Assembly: GCA_015062345.1 (NCBI GenBank) | Contig: SUUV01000015.1 | Location: 1-37,652 of the forward strand | DNA length: 37,652 nt | Origin: Alphaproteobacteria bacterium | Lineage (GTDB): Bacteria > Pseudomonadota > Alphaproteobacteria > RF32 > CAG-239 | Direction of reading: 5' to 3' | Shown: one piece after another, positions 1-8,401 of the stretch | How the letters are laid out: each line of letters starts with the position of its first letter | How positions within the stretch are numbered: position 1 is the stretch's first letter | Program-made: the position numbers and the translations under genes | Notes under the pieces: generated by a model | What the model was told of the DNA's origin: nothing | The model's database searches: none | The model's input: only the letters and a program-made list of their open reading frames with translations

Positions 1-2
1 AT

Positions 3-449
3 AAAACGGCTTGGTGTACAAATGTTATCACCTGCCCTAATAATATCACCCTAACCGCTTGTGTCGGTCAATGCGTTTATAATGATATTTGCGTTGATAA
101 AACATATGAAATAACCGCATCTATGCCGACAAACGCACAATTAAAATATACCAATTGTACTGCTTGCGGTCAAACAAACAGTATTGTTACAAATTGGGAA
201 TGTAAATCGGGATACAAACGGATAGATGATGATAGTATTTATAATGGCTGTGGAACAGATAGTCCCAGATGCTATGCTTGTAACAGTAAATATTTACCTG
301 CCGATAACTGTCGTAACTATCAGTCTTGTATTAGTGATTGTGAATACCAAGGTTGCGGTGATTGTGATCAATTTGGCAGCTATTGTGATGCTTGTCAATC
401 ATGCCTTAATGACTGTGATGACACATATTATCGCAAAGTAAGTTGCTAA
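3..449 (+). CDS. Cys-rich protein, C-terminal part (5' end outside window)
   Basis: The reading frame is open from base 3, so the gene begins before the window; the ATG at 123 is internal. The visible 148 residues hold 21 cysteines in short-spaced pairs (CTAC, CDAC, CGDC patterns) with many Asn, Asp and Tyr and no hydrophobic segment. That fits a disulfide-rich extracytoplasmic protein, but the signal peptide, if any, lies outside. No named family is recognised. The style resembles the secreted Cys-rich protein at 34712-35575, suggesting a broader lineage-specific group. A strong terminator follows 40 bases after the stop, so this is the last gene of its unit. Confidence 0.75.
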   Translation, partial: KTAWCTNVITCPNNITLTACVGQCVYNDICVDKTYEITASMPTNAQLKYTNCTACGQTNSIVTNWECKSGYKRIDDDSIYNGCGTDSPRCYACNSKYLPADNCRNYQSCISDCEYQGCGDCDQFGSYCDACQSCLNDCDDTYYRKVSC

Positions 450-487
450 ACCCTTTAACAAATTATTATGTTATCATAGCAAACTAC

Positions 488-528
488 GAAAGAGCTTTGG
501 CTTTTAGGAGTCAAAGCTCTTTTTTTTA
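488..528 (+). terminator. Rho-independent terminator after the Cys-rich gene
   Basis: A perfect 10-bp stem (AAGAGCTTTG at 490-499 with CAAAGCTCTT at 512-521) is followed by a run of eight T. It lies 40 bases after the stop at 449 and 66 bases before the next start. Confidence 0.9.
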
Positions 529-593
529 TGTTTTTTAACTCTTTATTATCTTTATGCTGATAAATTTTTTATATGTAATATGGGAGACTTATA

Positions 594-1658
594 ATGTCAC
601 GCGCGGAAGATATTTTTCAAAAACTTATTTATTTTGGTGAAGATGCCATTGATGAGTTTATTTTAACACTTCAAACCGAGGAGTTGTTTTTAGATTTTAA
701 GCAAGCCGTATCAACCGGAAAAAACTTTAACACCTTGCATCGTGATGACCGCAAAAATTTAGCCAAAGCCATATCAGGTTTCGGCAACTCCGAAGGCGGT
801 GTGGTCGTTTGGGGTGTTGAATGTTCAAGAGACCACGAAATCGGCGATGTGGCCAAAGCCAAAGTAAAAGTTAAAAATGTACATCGTTTTTTAAGCTGGC
901 TTGAAGGAGCAATCTCAGGTTGCACAATCCCCAGTCATAACAAAGTCAGAAACCATATTATAAGTTGTGATAAGAACGGTGACGGTTTTATTGCCACCTA
1001 TATCCCCAAATCTGAAATTACACCATTGATGAGTACCATAGGCGGAGCAATATACATTCGCTCGGGCTCAAACAATGTCCCTGCCCCATATGCCGTCATT
1101 GCCGGTATGTTCGGCAAGCGCCCGCAACCTGACATTGAGCTCATATTTGAGGATAAATGTTTGGAAATTTTACAAAACACCGACGAAGATATGCTTTATC
1201 CGCACACCATTGACAATCCGCCGGAAAAATATGTAAAAATCGGCTTTAGCATTCAGGCAAACAATGAGAGCAATGCCATCGCCAGAGAAATTTATTTTTC
1301 TTGTACCACCGAAAATCTGGCAAGCGACTATAACAAAGTTCGTTTTTCAAACTATAACCAGATGGATTCGCTTAATACCATATCCGGACACCTAAATCTG
1401 ATTACAAAGCCCGATTTACGACTTCCGCCCAGAGGAATGTTAAAATTTGCCAATATACAAATTGTGTTATCGCCCTATGTCGATGATGATTTTTGCTTAA
1501 ACGGAGTTATCGGTGCCGACAATGCCGTTCCGAAAGATTTTAGAATTTATATTCCTAAAAACAAACTGCGTTCGTTTGTTGCCAAAGCCTTAAGAGAAGA
1601 AGACAACACCGAACAACTGTGTACCGAATTTTTCAATCAGTTTTTGATGAGGTCTTAA
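594..1658 (+). CDS. AlbA_2 (Schlafen-like) domain protein
   Basis: 354 residues. Residues ~28-170 resemble the AlbA_2 / Schlafen-like ATP-binding fold (Pfam AlbA_2, formerly called divergent AAA_4): an acidic-hydrophobic ELFLDFKQA segment, then a Gly/Asn-rich ISGFGNSEGGVVVWGVE stretch and a GGAIYIRSGSNN-like strand. This family is found in putative DNA-binding regulators and in defence-associated proteins. The C-terminal half matches nothing I recognise. A GGGAG motif 7 bases before the ATG supports the start. The stop lies 3 bases before rnhA, so the two genes are probably co-transcribed. No signal peptide or membrane segment is seen, so it is likely cytoplasmic. The specific role is unknown. 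Confidence 0.7.
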   Translation: MSRAEDIFQKLIYFGEDAIDEFILTLQTEELFLDFKQAVSTGKNFNTLHRDDRKNLAKAISGFGNSEGGVVVWGVECSRDHEIGDVAKAKVKVKNVHRFLSWLEGAISGCTIPSHNKVRNHIISCDKNGDGFIATYIPKSEITPLMSTIGGAIYIRSGSNNVPAPYAVIAGMFGKRPQPDIELIFEDKCLEILQNTDEDMLYPHTIDNPPEKYVKIGFSIQANNESNAIAREIYFSCTTENLASDYNKVRFSNYNQMDSLNTISGHLNLITKPDLRLPPRGMLKFANIQIVLSPYVDDDFCLNGVIGADNAVPKDFRIYIPKNKLRSFVAKALREEDNTEQLCTEFFNQFLMRS

Positions 1659-1661
1659 ACC

Positions 1662-2108
1662 ATGCCAGCCCGAATTGAAATATTTACCGACGGTGCATGC
1701 TCAGGCAACCCCGGAATTGGTGGTTGGGGCGCACTTTTGCGCTATAAAGCCATTGAAAAAGAACTTAGCGGCGGCGAACTTGAAACCACCAACAATCGTA
1801 TGGAATTAACCGCCGTAATTGAAGCTTTAAAGGCCCTTAAAACCGTTTGTAACATAACCCTTTATACCGATAGCAAATATGTTATGTGCGGCATTACCGA
1901 ATGGCTTGAAAATTGGAAAAAAAACTCTTGGAAAACCGCAAACAAAAAAAACGATGTTAAAAATGTCGATTTGTGGCAAAAACTTGATGAATTGATAAAA
2001 AAACACGAAATCCGATGGGTTTGGGTTAAAGGGCATAACGGTCATGCAGAAAATGAAAGGGTTGATGCTCTGGCTCGCAACGAAGTGGCAAAGTTAAAAG
2101 CTCTTTGA
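1662..2108 (+). CDS. rnhA: Ribonuclease HI
   Basis: 148 residues, the usual length for bacterial RNase HI, which cuts the RNA strand of RNA-DNA hybrids during replication and R-loop removal. The four catalytic acids are visible: D10 ([12 protein letters not shown]), E48 (NNRMELTAV), D70 (LYTDSKYV) and D135 (NERVDALAR), plus the flexible-loop His in VKGHNGH (H125). The basic protrusion around residues 81-102 ([12 protein letters not shown]) is intact. The start follows the upstream stop by 3 bases, so translation may be coupled. The last 15 bases overlap the 3' end of the convergent amidase gene. No terminator is seen between the two convergent genes. Confidence 0.97.
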   Translation: MPARIEIFTDGACSGNPGIGGWGALLRYKAIEKELSGGELETTNNRMELTAVIEALKALKTVCNITLYTDSKYVMCGITEWLENWKKNSWKTANKKNDVKNVDLWQKLDELIKKHEIRWVWVKGHNGHAENERVDALARNEVAKLKAL

Positions 2109-2822
2109 ATTTGATTTTATTTTGTAATAAACCGCCTTTAATACTTTTTTAAAATTGCCCTGCTCTATCAAATTTTGCGCATTTTCCGGCACCGGATTGT
2201 CAATTAAAGTTCTAACATTGTCTGTCGGTATGACATCGGGTAAAAATCTTTTGCTAAATGCCCATTTGGCAGCGGTTAAATCAGCCACATTATACCCGAT
2301 TTCGGACAACATCATTCTTTCATCGGTTTTGCTAACTTTTTTGGCATCATTAATATTATACCAAAAACCAATGCCGTGACGAGCAAGATATTTCCAAGGA
2401 AATGCTTTTCCGGGGTCCGGTTTTCGGCTTGGGCAAATATCGCTGTGTCCAACCACATTTTGTTTCTTGATGTGATATTTTCTGGTTAAAGCTTTACATA
2501 ATCTTAACAGGCTATGTATTTGATTTTGAGTATATTGTTCCTGACCGAGAGATAGTGAACAAATTTCAATTCCGATAGAATGGCTATTAATATCCTCCAC
2601 TTTTCTCCAATATGAAGCACCGGTTTTTGTATGCCATGCTCTATATTTATCATCTACCAATTGATAAATTTTACCGTTTAGCCCTATCATATAATGAGCG
2701 CTTAATTGAACATCATTTAATATTTGCAAACTTTGTTTCTCATCAAAAGCCTGACAATGAATAACAAGCATATCAATATCGGCTTTTCTTTGATTAAAAT
2801 ATGGCAATGCATTTTTTTTCAT
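2094..2822 (-). CDS. N-acetylmuramoyl-L-alanine amidase, AmpD/AmiD type
   Basis: 242 residues with an Amidase_2 domain (about 1-155): VIHC (H22), AHYMI (H43), GIEIC (E86), VVGHSDI (H126) and KPDPG (D136). H22, H126 and D136 match the zinc ligands of AmpD. The C-terminal part (about 170-215, LSEIGYNV ... AFSKRFLP) resembles a small peptidoglycan-binding helical domain as in AmiD. There is no signal peptide or lipobox, so by sequence it is cytoplasmic, acting on recycled muropeptides (anhMurNAc-peptide cleavage) as AmpD does. The start lies 3 bases after the deoB stop and lacks a clear Shine-Dalgarno, so it is probably translated by coupling. NagZ, the partner recycling enzyme, is encoded at 16482-17543. 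Confidence 0.88.
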   Translation of the reverse strand: MKKNALPYFNQRKADIDMLVIHCQAFDEKQSLQILNDVQLSAHYMIGLNGKIYQLVDDKYRAWHTKTGASYWRKVEDINSHSIGIEICSLSLGQEQYTQNQIHSLLRLCKALTRKYHIKKQNVVGHSDICPSRKPDPGKAFPWKYLARHGIGFWYNINDAKKVSKTDERMMLSEIGYNVADLTAAKWAFSKRFLPDVIPTDNVRTLIDNPVPENAQNLIEQGNFKKVLKAVYYKIKSNSKSF

Positions 2823-2825
2823 TTT

Positions 2826-4013
2826 TTACAAGAAACTCTTTCCGTATTTCATATTTTCCAAATTAAAATATTCTGCAATGGTTTGACCTATGTCAGCATA
2901 AGTTTGACGAATGCCTAAATCTTCACTTACGACATTTTTACCGAACATTAGCACAGGAACATTTTCTCTGGTGTGGTCCGTTCCTTTGTATGTCGGGTCG
3001 CATCCGTGGTCAGCCGTTATAAACACAATGTCATCATCTTGTAAAAGCTCAATAAGTTCAGGCAAACGCTTATCAAAATATTCCAAGCCTTGAGCATAAC
3101 CTTTAACATCTCGGCGATGCCCCCAAGTCATGTCAAAATCAACAAAATTGGTAAACACAATAGTGTTGTTTTCGGCTTTTTTAACTTCATCAAGCGTCAC
3201 ATCCCAAAGTTCTTGTAAACCGCTTGCTTTAACTGCTTTTGTAATGCCCGAACCGGCATAAATATCACTGATTTTACCAACAGAAACCACCCTGCCTCCG
3301 TTTTGTTTGAGCTTATCCAAAACAGTTGGAGCCGGAGAAGTTACCGAGTAGTCATGACGATTTTTTGTGCGCTTAAACTCACCTTTTTTCTCACCCTCAA
3401 ACGGACGAGCAATAATGCGGGCAATGTTATACGGTTTAACCTTTTCAAAAGCAATTTCACAGAGCTTGTACAAATTATCAAGCCCAAAATACTTTTCATG
3501 TGCGGCAATTTGCATAACACTGTCGGCAGATGTATAAAATATGGGTTTTAAGGTCTTGATATGTTCTTCGCCAAGTTCTTCAATTATGGCCGTGCCCGAT
3601 GCCGCCACATTTCCCAAAATGCCGTTGATACCGCTTTCTTGCACAATTGAGGCAATCAACTCATCGTTAAACGAAGGATAAGTTTTGGGAAAATATCCCC
3701 AATCGAACAAAACGGGAACTCCTGCCATTTCCCAATGCCCCGAAGAAGTGTCTTTACCTTTGCTGATTTCTTGCATTACCCCATATTTTGACGAAATCTC
3801 AATGCCGGATTTTCCGATTATATGAGGCATTTTACCTGATGATAAAAAAGCGGCCTTTGACAAACCCAAAGCATTTAAGTTTGGAATTTCAAGACCATTG
3901 TTGGCATAACTTATATTGTACAGTGTATTTGCACCCTCATCTCCGAATGCAGCCGCATCTTTGGCACCGCCGATACCAAAAGAATCCATCATCAAGATAA
4001 AAACACGCTTCAT
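2826..4013 (-). CDS. deoB: Phosphopentomutase
   Basis: 395 residues, full length. It interconverts ribose- or deoxyribose-1-phosphate and the 5-phosphate in nucleoside salvage. It belongs to the alkaline-phosphatase metalloenzyme superfamily. The N-terminal metal-binding [13 protein letters not shown], the phosphorylatable Thr segment [13 protein letters not shown], and the late metal motifs [13 protein letters not shown] and [19 protein letters not shown] are all present. A GGGG motif lies 5 bases before the ATG. It is the middle gene of a minus-strand unit: Cys-rich peptide (18-base gap), deoB, amidase (3-base gap). No other deo genes are visible nearby. Confidence 0.97.
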   Translation of the reverse strand: MKRVFILMMDSFGIGGAKDAAAFGDEGANTLYNISYANNGLEIPNLNALGLSKAAFLSSGKMPHIIGKSGIEISSKYGVMQEISKGKDTSSGHWEMAGVPVLFDWGYFPKTYPSFNDELIASIVQESGINGILGNVAASGTAIIEELGEEHIKTLKPIFYTSADSVMQIAAHEKYFGLDNLYKLCEIAFEKVKPYNIARIIARPFEGEKKGEFKRTKNRHDYSVTSPAPTVLDKLKQNGGRVVSVGKISDIYAGSGITKAVKASGLQELWDVTLDEVKKAENNTIVFTNFVDFDMTWGHRRDVKGYAQGLEYFDKRLPELIELLQDDDIVFITADHGCDPTYKGTDHTRENVPVLMFGKNVVSEDLGIRQTYADIGQTIAEYFNLENMKYGKSFL

Positions 4014-4031
4014 ATCAGCCCCACAAATTTA

Positions 4032-4136
4032 TTATTTACCGCAATTACAACCTTTGTTACAATCATTCCCGCAAGTGCAATTATCACCACAATTGCAGTT
4101 TTCACAATTGCAATTAGGATTGTTACATTTTCCCAT
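4032..4136 (-). CDS. 34-residue metallothionein-like Cys-rich peptide
   Basis: Reading the minus strand from the ATG at 4136 gives a 34-residue peptide with ten cysteines (C4, 9, 11, 14, 16, 20, 22, 26, 30, 32) and four CxC units. The rest is mostly Asn, Gly, Asp and Lys, with no aromatic or large hydrophobic residue. That composition is typical of a metallothionein-like thiolate metal binder, although no named bacterial metallothionein family is matched. The start is supported by AAGGA 8 bases upstream. The stop lies 18 bases before the deoB start, so the two are likely one transcript. It is too short for most gene finders. Function (metal buffering) is inference; that it is translated is likely given the start signals. 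Confidence 0.75.
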   Translation of the reverse strand: MGKCNNPNCNCENCNCGDNCTCGNDCNKGCNCGK

Positions 4137-4239
4137 AGTAAAATTCCTTTCAAAACAAATTAAAATTCAGCTCATTATCCGATTTTTCTTCCCAATCGTC
4201 AAGAATAAAAATTAAATATTAAAACTTGCCAAAAAACAC

Positions 4240-4268
4240 TTGACAAAACAAGAAAACAAAGGTAGTTT
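4240..4268 (+). promoter_or_regulatory. Sigma-70-type promoter for the 4313 gene
   Basis: TTGACA at 4240-4245, a 17-base spacer, then TAGTTT at 4263-4268. The expected start leaves a leader of about 40 A/T-only bases without Shine-Dalgarno. Confidence 0.5.
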
Positions 4269-4312
4269 GCAAAAAGTTTATTACTTTTATGTTTAATTAA
4301 AATCATTATTTT

Positions 4313-4537
4313 ATGGAAAGTTTAAAAAAAGAAATCCCCGGTGCCGCAATCGACAAGTTTTGCGTAAAAGAATTTGGCGCTCTTCCAAAAGGCAACATTC
4401 TTCCAAGCGAAGTGTATAGCAAAAGCAATGCTTCCCTTGAAGATAAGTTTATCGAAATCGCCAAAACATGCTTCGATAAAGAGCTTACAAAGTATAAAGC
4501 TGCCACAATGGTCTGCAGACTGGAGATGTTTCTGTAA
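4313..4537 (+). CDS. Small orphan protein (74 aa)
   Basis: 74 residues, Lys/Glu-rich, with two cysteines in the first half region (C17) and C-terminal part (C53, C68) and no signal peptide or membrane helix. No family is recognised. It is flanked by its own promoter-like sequence and a good terminator, which argues for a real gene. There is no Shine-Dalgarno: the leader before ATG is A/T-only (TTAAAATCATTATTTT), unlike the GGAG-led neighbours. The same style recurs at 13363, 20546, 21937 and 25679. Confidence 0.6.
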   Translation: MESLKKEIPGAAIDKFCVKEFGALPKGNILPSEVYSKSNASLEDKFIEIAKTCFDKELTKYKAATMVCRLEMFL

Positions 4538-4553
4538 GGTTTACACCAAAAAT

Positions 4554-4586
4554 CCAAAAACCCCGCAACATATGCGGGGTTTTCGA
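4554..4586. terminator. Bidirectional terminator between the 4313 gene and hup
   Basis: The stem ACCCCGCA / TGCGGGGT with an A-run on the left and a T-run on the right (4556-4584) can end transcripts from both converging genes. Confidence 0.85.
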
Positions 4587-4604
4587 ATACAAAAAACTAT
4601 AAAA

Positions 4605-4877
4605 TTAGTTTACAGCTTCTTGAAGAGCTTTACCTGCTTTAAATTTAGCTTGTTTACGAGCAGCAATTTTGATTTCTGCGCCTGTACGAGGGTTGCGACC
4701 TGTTGTAGCAGCGCGTTTTGCTACTGAAAAAGTACCGAAACCAACAAGACGAACTTCGTCGCCTGATTTCAAAGCTTTGGTTACTGAAGCTACAAATGCG
4801 TCAACAGCTTTAGCTGCATCTGTTTTTGTAAGACCTGTTTCGCTAGCTACGCTAGAAATGAGTTCATTTTTATTCAC
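4605..4877 (-). CDS. hup: DNA-binding protein HU
   Basis: 90 residues, the full HU length. It is a histone-like DNA-bending dimer of the nucleoid. The N-terminal helical dimer region (MNKNELISSVA...), the core VGFGTFSVAKR strand pair, and the DNA-embracing arm GRNPRTGAEIKI with its conserved Pro are all present. The start codon is GTG (4875-4877) with GGGAG 8 bases upstream; no ATG lies nearby. It is monocistronic, ending at the shared terminator at 4554-4586. Confidence 0.97.
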   Translation of the reverse strand: MNKNELISSVASETGLTKTDAAKAVDAFVASVTKALKSGDEVRLVGFGTFSVAKRAATTGRNPRTGAEIKIAARKQAKFKAGKALQEAVN

Positions 4878-5182
4878 GGTGAGACTCCCACTAAATTAAG
4901 TTAATAACCAAATGCAAGGCCTATAATTGCCTTCCACACCTAAATTGAAACTGCTTTTTTTAATTATGTCAAACAAAAAACTTACTTTTTTACACATTTT
5001 ATGCTTTTTTTTCGATTTTTTTCCGATTTTACGGCAGAAAAACTGACTTTAAGGCTACAATTTTGCATTTTATCGGCAAAATTTATCATTTTTATCCGCC
5101 GAGTCTGTTTTTGTTATTTACGATTCAAAATTATTTGATTATATTAAAAAGCAAATAAGTTGTATTTAATATGGAGGATAAA
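4878..5182. other. Divergent intergenic region between hup and the 5183 gene
   Basis: About 305 very A/T-rich bases with no open frame of note. On the minus strand TTGACA (4967-4972) is followed 17 bases on by TTCAAT (4944-4949), a plausible hup promoter with a weak -10. Several T-runs (4954-4960, 5007-5013) may curve the DNA. No convincing hairpin or repeat was seen. Confidence 0.4.
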
Positions 5183-5890
5183 ATGAATAAGGTATTAAAT
5201 TATATTTCCGGCGGTAAAGGTGTCGGCGCTGTTTTAATTATGCTTGTCAGCGCATTGATAAGTGTATATTTTTCAGTTGTAACAAGAACAGCCGTTATAG
5301 ATTCGATTCCGTATATTCAGATAATTGCCGATGAAGTTTTACCCATTGAAATGGTAAACGGCACAATTACGCAACCGTATAATACCAAAAAAGTTTATCC
5401 GATATACTCTGATGAAAAAACCGGTGATGTCAATTTTACCATAGATACAAATATTGATTCTATGGATACAACCGGCCTAAATTCCGGATTATATCTTACT
5501 CGTTCATATTTTTATACCGTTGACAACACCAAAGGTGAGATAAAATCCACCAAATTAAAAGGTGACATAAAACTTGATAAAAAAGATTATACCAAATTTT
5601 TACAAAACAATGTCAAATGGCTTGTATTGTCGGTTTTTGTTTTAATGTGGCTCGCATATTTTGTTGTATATTTTCTTGTAACAATGTTTTATGCTTTTTG
5701 CGCCGTCATAGCTGAAAAAACAAGCAAAAAATCTTTGGATTTTGATAAAAAAATGCGCCTGAGTGCCGTTTGTTTTATTCTGGTTTTAGCTGTTTCATTT
5801 GCACTAAGTTTTATAAATGTTAACATTTCCGGATTGATATTTTTACTTTTGGTTATACTGATGCAAAATATTTTAATCAGAAAACTGTAA
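5183..5890 (+). CDS. Inner-membrane protein with periplasmic domain, unknown function
   Basis: About 235 residues. I place the start at 5183 because GGAGGA lies 4 bases upstream; an in-frame ATG at 5171 would put that motif inside the gene. Topology: an N-terminal membrane helix (about 13-35), a polar segment of ~100 residues with Thr/Asp/Lys-rich strands, then a long hydrophobic pair near 140-175 and another pair near 195-232. The arrangement recalls DUF1189-type membrane proteins, but I cannot confirm that. It has no close partner genes: hup lies divergent and the DUF4167 gene begins 170 bases downstream. Confidence 0.7.
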   Translation: MNKVLNYISGGKGVGAVLIMLVSALISVYFSVVTRTAVIDSIPYIQIIADEVLPIEMVNGTITQPYNTKKVYPIYSDEKTGDVNFTIDTNIDSMDTTGLNSGLYLTRSYFYTVDNTKGEIKSTKLKGDIKLDKKDYTKFLQNNVKWLVLSVFVLMWLAYFVVYFLVTMFYAFCAVIAEKTSKKSLDFDKKMRLSAVCFILVLAVSFALSFINVNISGLIFLLLVILMQNILIRKL

Positions 5891-6024
5891 AAAATATCGT
5901 AATTAAAAATGTAAAAAACTGTTGCAATTTAAAAAAAAATGAATATTATTCGTTTTTAGTGCAAGATTGTGTTTGTTTTTTAATATGCACTTTACTTTCA
6001 TTTTAATTTAGTTTGTTTAACCCA

Positions 6025-6048
6025 TAAGCTTTAAGCTTAGTTTTTTTG
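6025..6048 (+). terminator. Terminator-like hairpin just before the DUF4167 gene
   Basis: The palindrome TAAGCTTTAAGCTTA (6025-6039; 6-bp stem, 3-base loop) is followed by G and seven T. It lies only 13 bases before the ATG at 6061. It may end the upstream transcript, or act as an attenuator or start-site occluder. Confidence 0.4.
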
Positions 6049-6060
6049 ATTGTATAAAAT

Positions 6061-6588
6061 ATGAAAAAAAATAATAAATTCCGTAACAACGGCAATAGTA
6101 ATGCCTACTCTCTTAACTATAAATTTGACAGTGTCAGTCCGGCCGGAAAAGTTAGCGGTACAGCGCTTGATTTAATTAAAAAATATAACGAGCTGGCAAA
6201 AGAAGCTCACGGAACAGGTGACTATATTGCTATGGAAGTATATCGTCAATATGCAGAACATTATCGCAAAATTGTTACCGAAATTAATGAACGCAAAAAT
6301 TTTAGGCAAGAACAACAAAATGCTTTAGAGCAGACGACAAAACAATCGGAATCTATTGAAAATGAACAAACAACCGAAAGTACCGAAAGTCCTGTTGAGC
6401 CTGTTGTACAAACTCCGATGCCGATACGAAAAAAGACCTTTAAAATTGTAGAAATCAAAGAAACCAAGGCAGATATAGTACAAGATGAAGTTTCTGCCAC
6501 CAAAGAAGAAACCGTAAAACCCAAACGCATCATCAGACGCAAAAAAGTTGAAACCGAAGATACAAAAAATCAATCGGAAGCCGTATAG
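6061..6588 (+). CDS. DUF4167 protein
   Basis: 175 residues. Residues ~22-80 (FDSVSPAGKVSGTALDLI, then KYNELAKEAH...GDYIAMEVYRQYAEHYRKIV) match the DUF4167 helical domain, a family restricted largely to Alphaproteobacteria. The N-terminus is short and Asn/Lys-rich as in the family, where it is often Arg-rich and suggestive of nucleic-acid binding. The rest is a low-complexity Glu/Thr tail ending in basic RRKK clusters. No Shine-Dalgarno is visible before the ATG (leader TTGATTGTATAAAAT). The stop overlaps the AGGAGG of the next gene, so the four genes to 8837 are probably one operon. Function unknown. Confidence 0.85.
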   Translation: MKKNNKFRNNGNSNAYSLNYKFDSVSPAGKVSGTALDLIKKYNELAKEAHGTGDYIAMEVYRQYAEHYRKIVTEINERKNFRQEQQNALEQTTKQSESIENEQTTESTESPVEPVVQTPMPIRKKTFKIVEIKETKADIVQDEVSATKEETVKPKRIIRRKKVETEDTKNQSEAV

Positions 6589-6597
6589 GAGGTTAAA

Positions 6598-7725
6598 ATG
6601 CCGATTTTTCTTATTATGACATTTATTGTTGCTTTTTCTTGCTTATTAATAACATACCGTATTCTGGCAAATTACAGCAATTTTCCTCTATGGGCAAAAC
6701 TTGGCATATTTTTATGGCTTGCCGTATCTTGGTTTTCTCCGGTTATATTAAGGCTGATTCGCAATTATAATTTGCTGAGCGGAACTGCATATGCCATTGT
6801 TGCCAAAACCGCCTATTTTATGCTGGGTATTGCATTTATTTTAATTATGTTATTATTGATGCGTGAAATTGTATGGTATGCTATTTACTATATTTCAAAA
6901 AATGAATCTTTAAGCCCTGATAATGTTTCGCTTCTTAATCGCAACAATTTGATTACGGTTATATTAGCCGTGCTGATTGCTTTTTATAGTGCGTATGAAG
7001 CCAATAAAACTCCGAATGTAATTGACTTTACAATCGAAAACAACAAAATCAAACAAGATACCAAAGTGGTAGTTGCCAGTGATTTACACATAGATATGGC
7101 AACACCTTTGTGGCAGATTAAACAAATTGTTGATTTGATAAATGCGCAAAATCCCGATTATGTGTTGCTTGTAGGTGATATCATTGATGAGGAGCCGGAA
7201 GGTTTAGATGAAAAACTTGACGAACTCAAAAAGCTCAAAGCCAAAAAGATTTATCTTAGTTTCGGTAATCATGAACACTACAATGCTCCGGCTAAATGGT
7301 TGATAAAGTTCACCGAGTTAGGTTTTGATGTGTTGTACAACACAGGTGAACAAATCGACAACACGGGTATTTTTGTTGCCGGCATTCCGGATATGTATTC
7401 CGTTGAACCGAATTTTAAAAAAGCCGAATATTATGCAACCGATGATAATTACAAAATATTGATGTCACATTCTCCGGCCATTATTAAACAATTAAAAGAA
7501 AATCAGTTTGATTTAACCGTTTCCGGACATACTCATGGCGGACAGATATATCCGTTTCATTATATTGTAAAATCAGCTAATGATTTTCTTGCCGGTATGT
7601 ATCAGGTAAATAACAACAGTTTATATATCACTCGTGGTGCAGGCTATTGGGGACCGCCGATGCGCATTTTTGCTCCGTCTGATATAACCGTATTTAATTT
7701 TAAGAGAAAAGAAAATGAAAAATAA
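6598..7725 (+). CDS. Membrane-anchored metallophosphoesterase
   Basis: 375 residues. Four hydrophobic segments fill the first ~130 residues, followed by a calcineurin-like phosphoesterase domain. All metal-site motifs are present: SDLHID (D162, H164), VGDIID (D194), GNHE (N224, H225), MSHSP (His), and SGHTHGGQ near residue 310. The family (YaeI/YkuE-like) includes phosphoesterases acting on membrane lipids such as UDP-diacylglucosamine; which substrate applies here cannot be told. AGGAGG lies 5 bases before the ATG. Its 3' end overlaps the HAD gene by 11 bases, which supports coupled expression. Confidence 0.92.
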   Translation: MPIFLIMTFIVAFSCLLITYRILANYSNFPLWAKLGIFLWLAVSWFSPVILRLIRNYNLLSGTAYAIVAKTAYFMLGIAFILIMLLLMREIVWYAIYYISKNESLSPDNVSLLNRNNLITVILAVLIAFYSAYEANKTPNVIDFTIENNKIKQDTKVVVASDLHIDMATPLWQIKQIVDLINAQNPDYVLLVGDIIDEEPEGLDEKLDELKKLKAKKIYLSFGNHEHYNAPAKWLIKFTELGFDVLYNTGEQIDNTGIFVAGIPDMYSVEPNFKKAEYYATDDNYKILMSHSPAIIKQLKENQFDLTVSGHTHGGQIYPFHYIVKSANDFLAGMYQVNNNSLYITRGAGYWGPPMRIFAPSDITVFNFKRKENEK

Positions 7726-8401
7726 AACCCTGATTATTGATTGTGACGGAGTATTATATCCAACTTCAATGCTCTCATTGCAAGAATTTGTTACTGCAAT
7801 GAAAGAAACCTATCGTAACGATTTAAAAATTGACGGCGCCACTCAAGAAAAAGTTTCAAAAGAAACTTTGGCTAAAAATCGTTTAGGTATGTTCAATTTT
7901 ATTAATGCATTATGCAACGAAGTCGGATATGATTTTGATGCTTTTTGCCTTAAAATGCAAGAAAAGACCGATTATTCCAAAATCAGTCGTGATGATGCTC
8001 TTTTTAACTTATTATGTGCTGAAGCAAAACAAAGCAGAGTGGTCATTTTAACCAACAATCATATGTCACATCTTGATAAAGTTTTGCATCAGCGTTTTGG
8101 TAAAAATGTTTTTGAATTTCAAGATGCCGGTATTGAATGTTTTGATATAAAATCCACCATGAGAAACGGAGTCTTTTATCCTAAACAAAACCCGAAATCA
8201 TTAGAAATATTCGCTGACAGGCTTGGTGTTTTACCTCAAGATTGCATCTTAATTGATGATACGCAAAGAAATTTGGATTCGGCAAAACAAGTCGGTATGC
8301 AAACTGTTTTAATTGATGATGAAAAATTGACATTAAAACAATATTTGATAAATCTTAACTCATCAAAAATCATCAATAGAGGCGGCAAACAAAATGACTG
8401 A
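7715..8401 (+). CDS. HAD-family hydrolase, pyrimidine 5'-nucleotidase type
   Basis: 228 residues with all HAD motifs: nucleophile and acid D9/D11 in IIDCDGVLYP, T113 in ILTNN, the Lys in QNPKSLE (K161), and the acidic pair D181/D182 in LIDDTQRN. The DGVLYP form and the helical cap (residues ~18-95) are those of the pyrimidine 5'-nucleotidase / Sdt1-like subgroup, which acts on small phosphates such as nucleotides. The substrate is not shown by the sequence. It overlaps the phosphoesterase gene by 11 bases and the next gene by 8. Confidence 0.9.
   Translation: MKNKTLIIDCDGVLYPTSMLSLQEFVTAMKETYRNDLKIDGATQEKVSKETLAKNRLGMFNFINALCNEVGYDFDAFCLKMQEKTDYSKISRDDALFNLLCAEAKQSRVVILTNNHMSHLDKVLHQRFGKNVFEFQDAGIECFDIKSTMRNGVFYPKQNPKSLEIFADRLGVLPQDCILIDDTQRNLDSAKQVGMQTVLIDDEKLTLKQYLINLNSSKIINRGGKQND

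Noticed and set aside
3916..4215. A plus-strand Pro/Gln/Leu-rich open frame
   Set aside because: It is the antisense of the Cys-rich peptide and the deoB start; its repeats simply mirror the TGC/AAT codons on the minus strand, and it has no ribosome site.
6051..6060. TATAAAAT before ATG 6061 as a -10 box
   Set aside because: It lies too close to the ATG: transcription would start inside the gene unless a later start is used.
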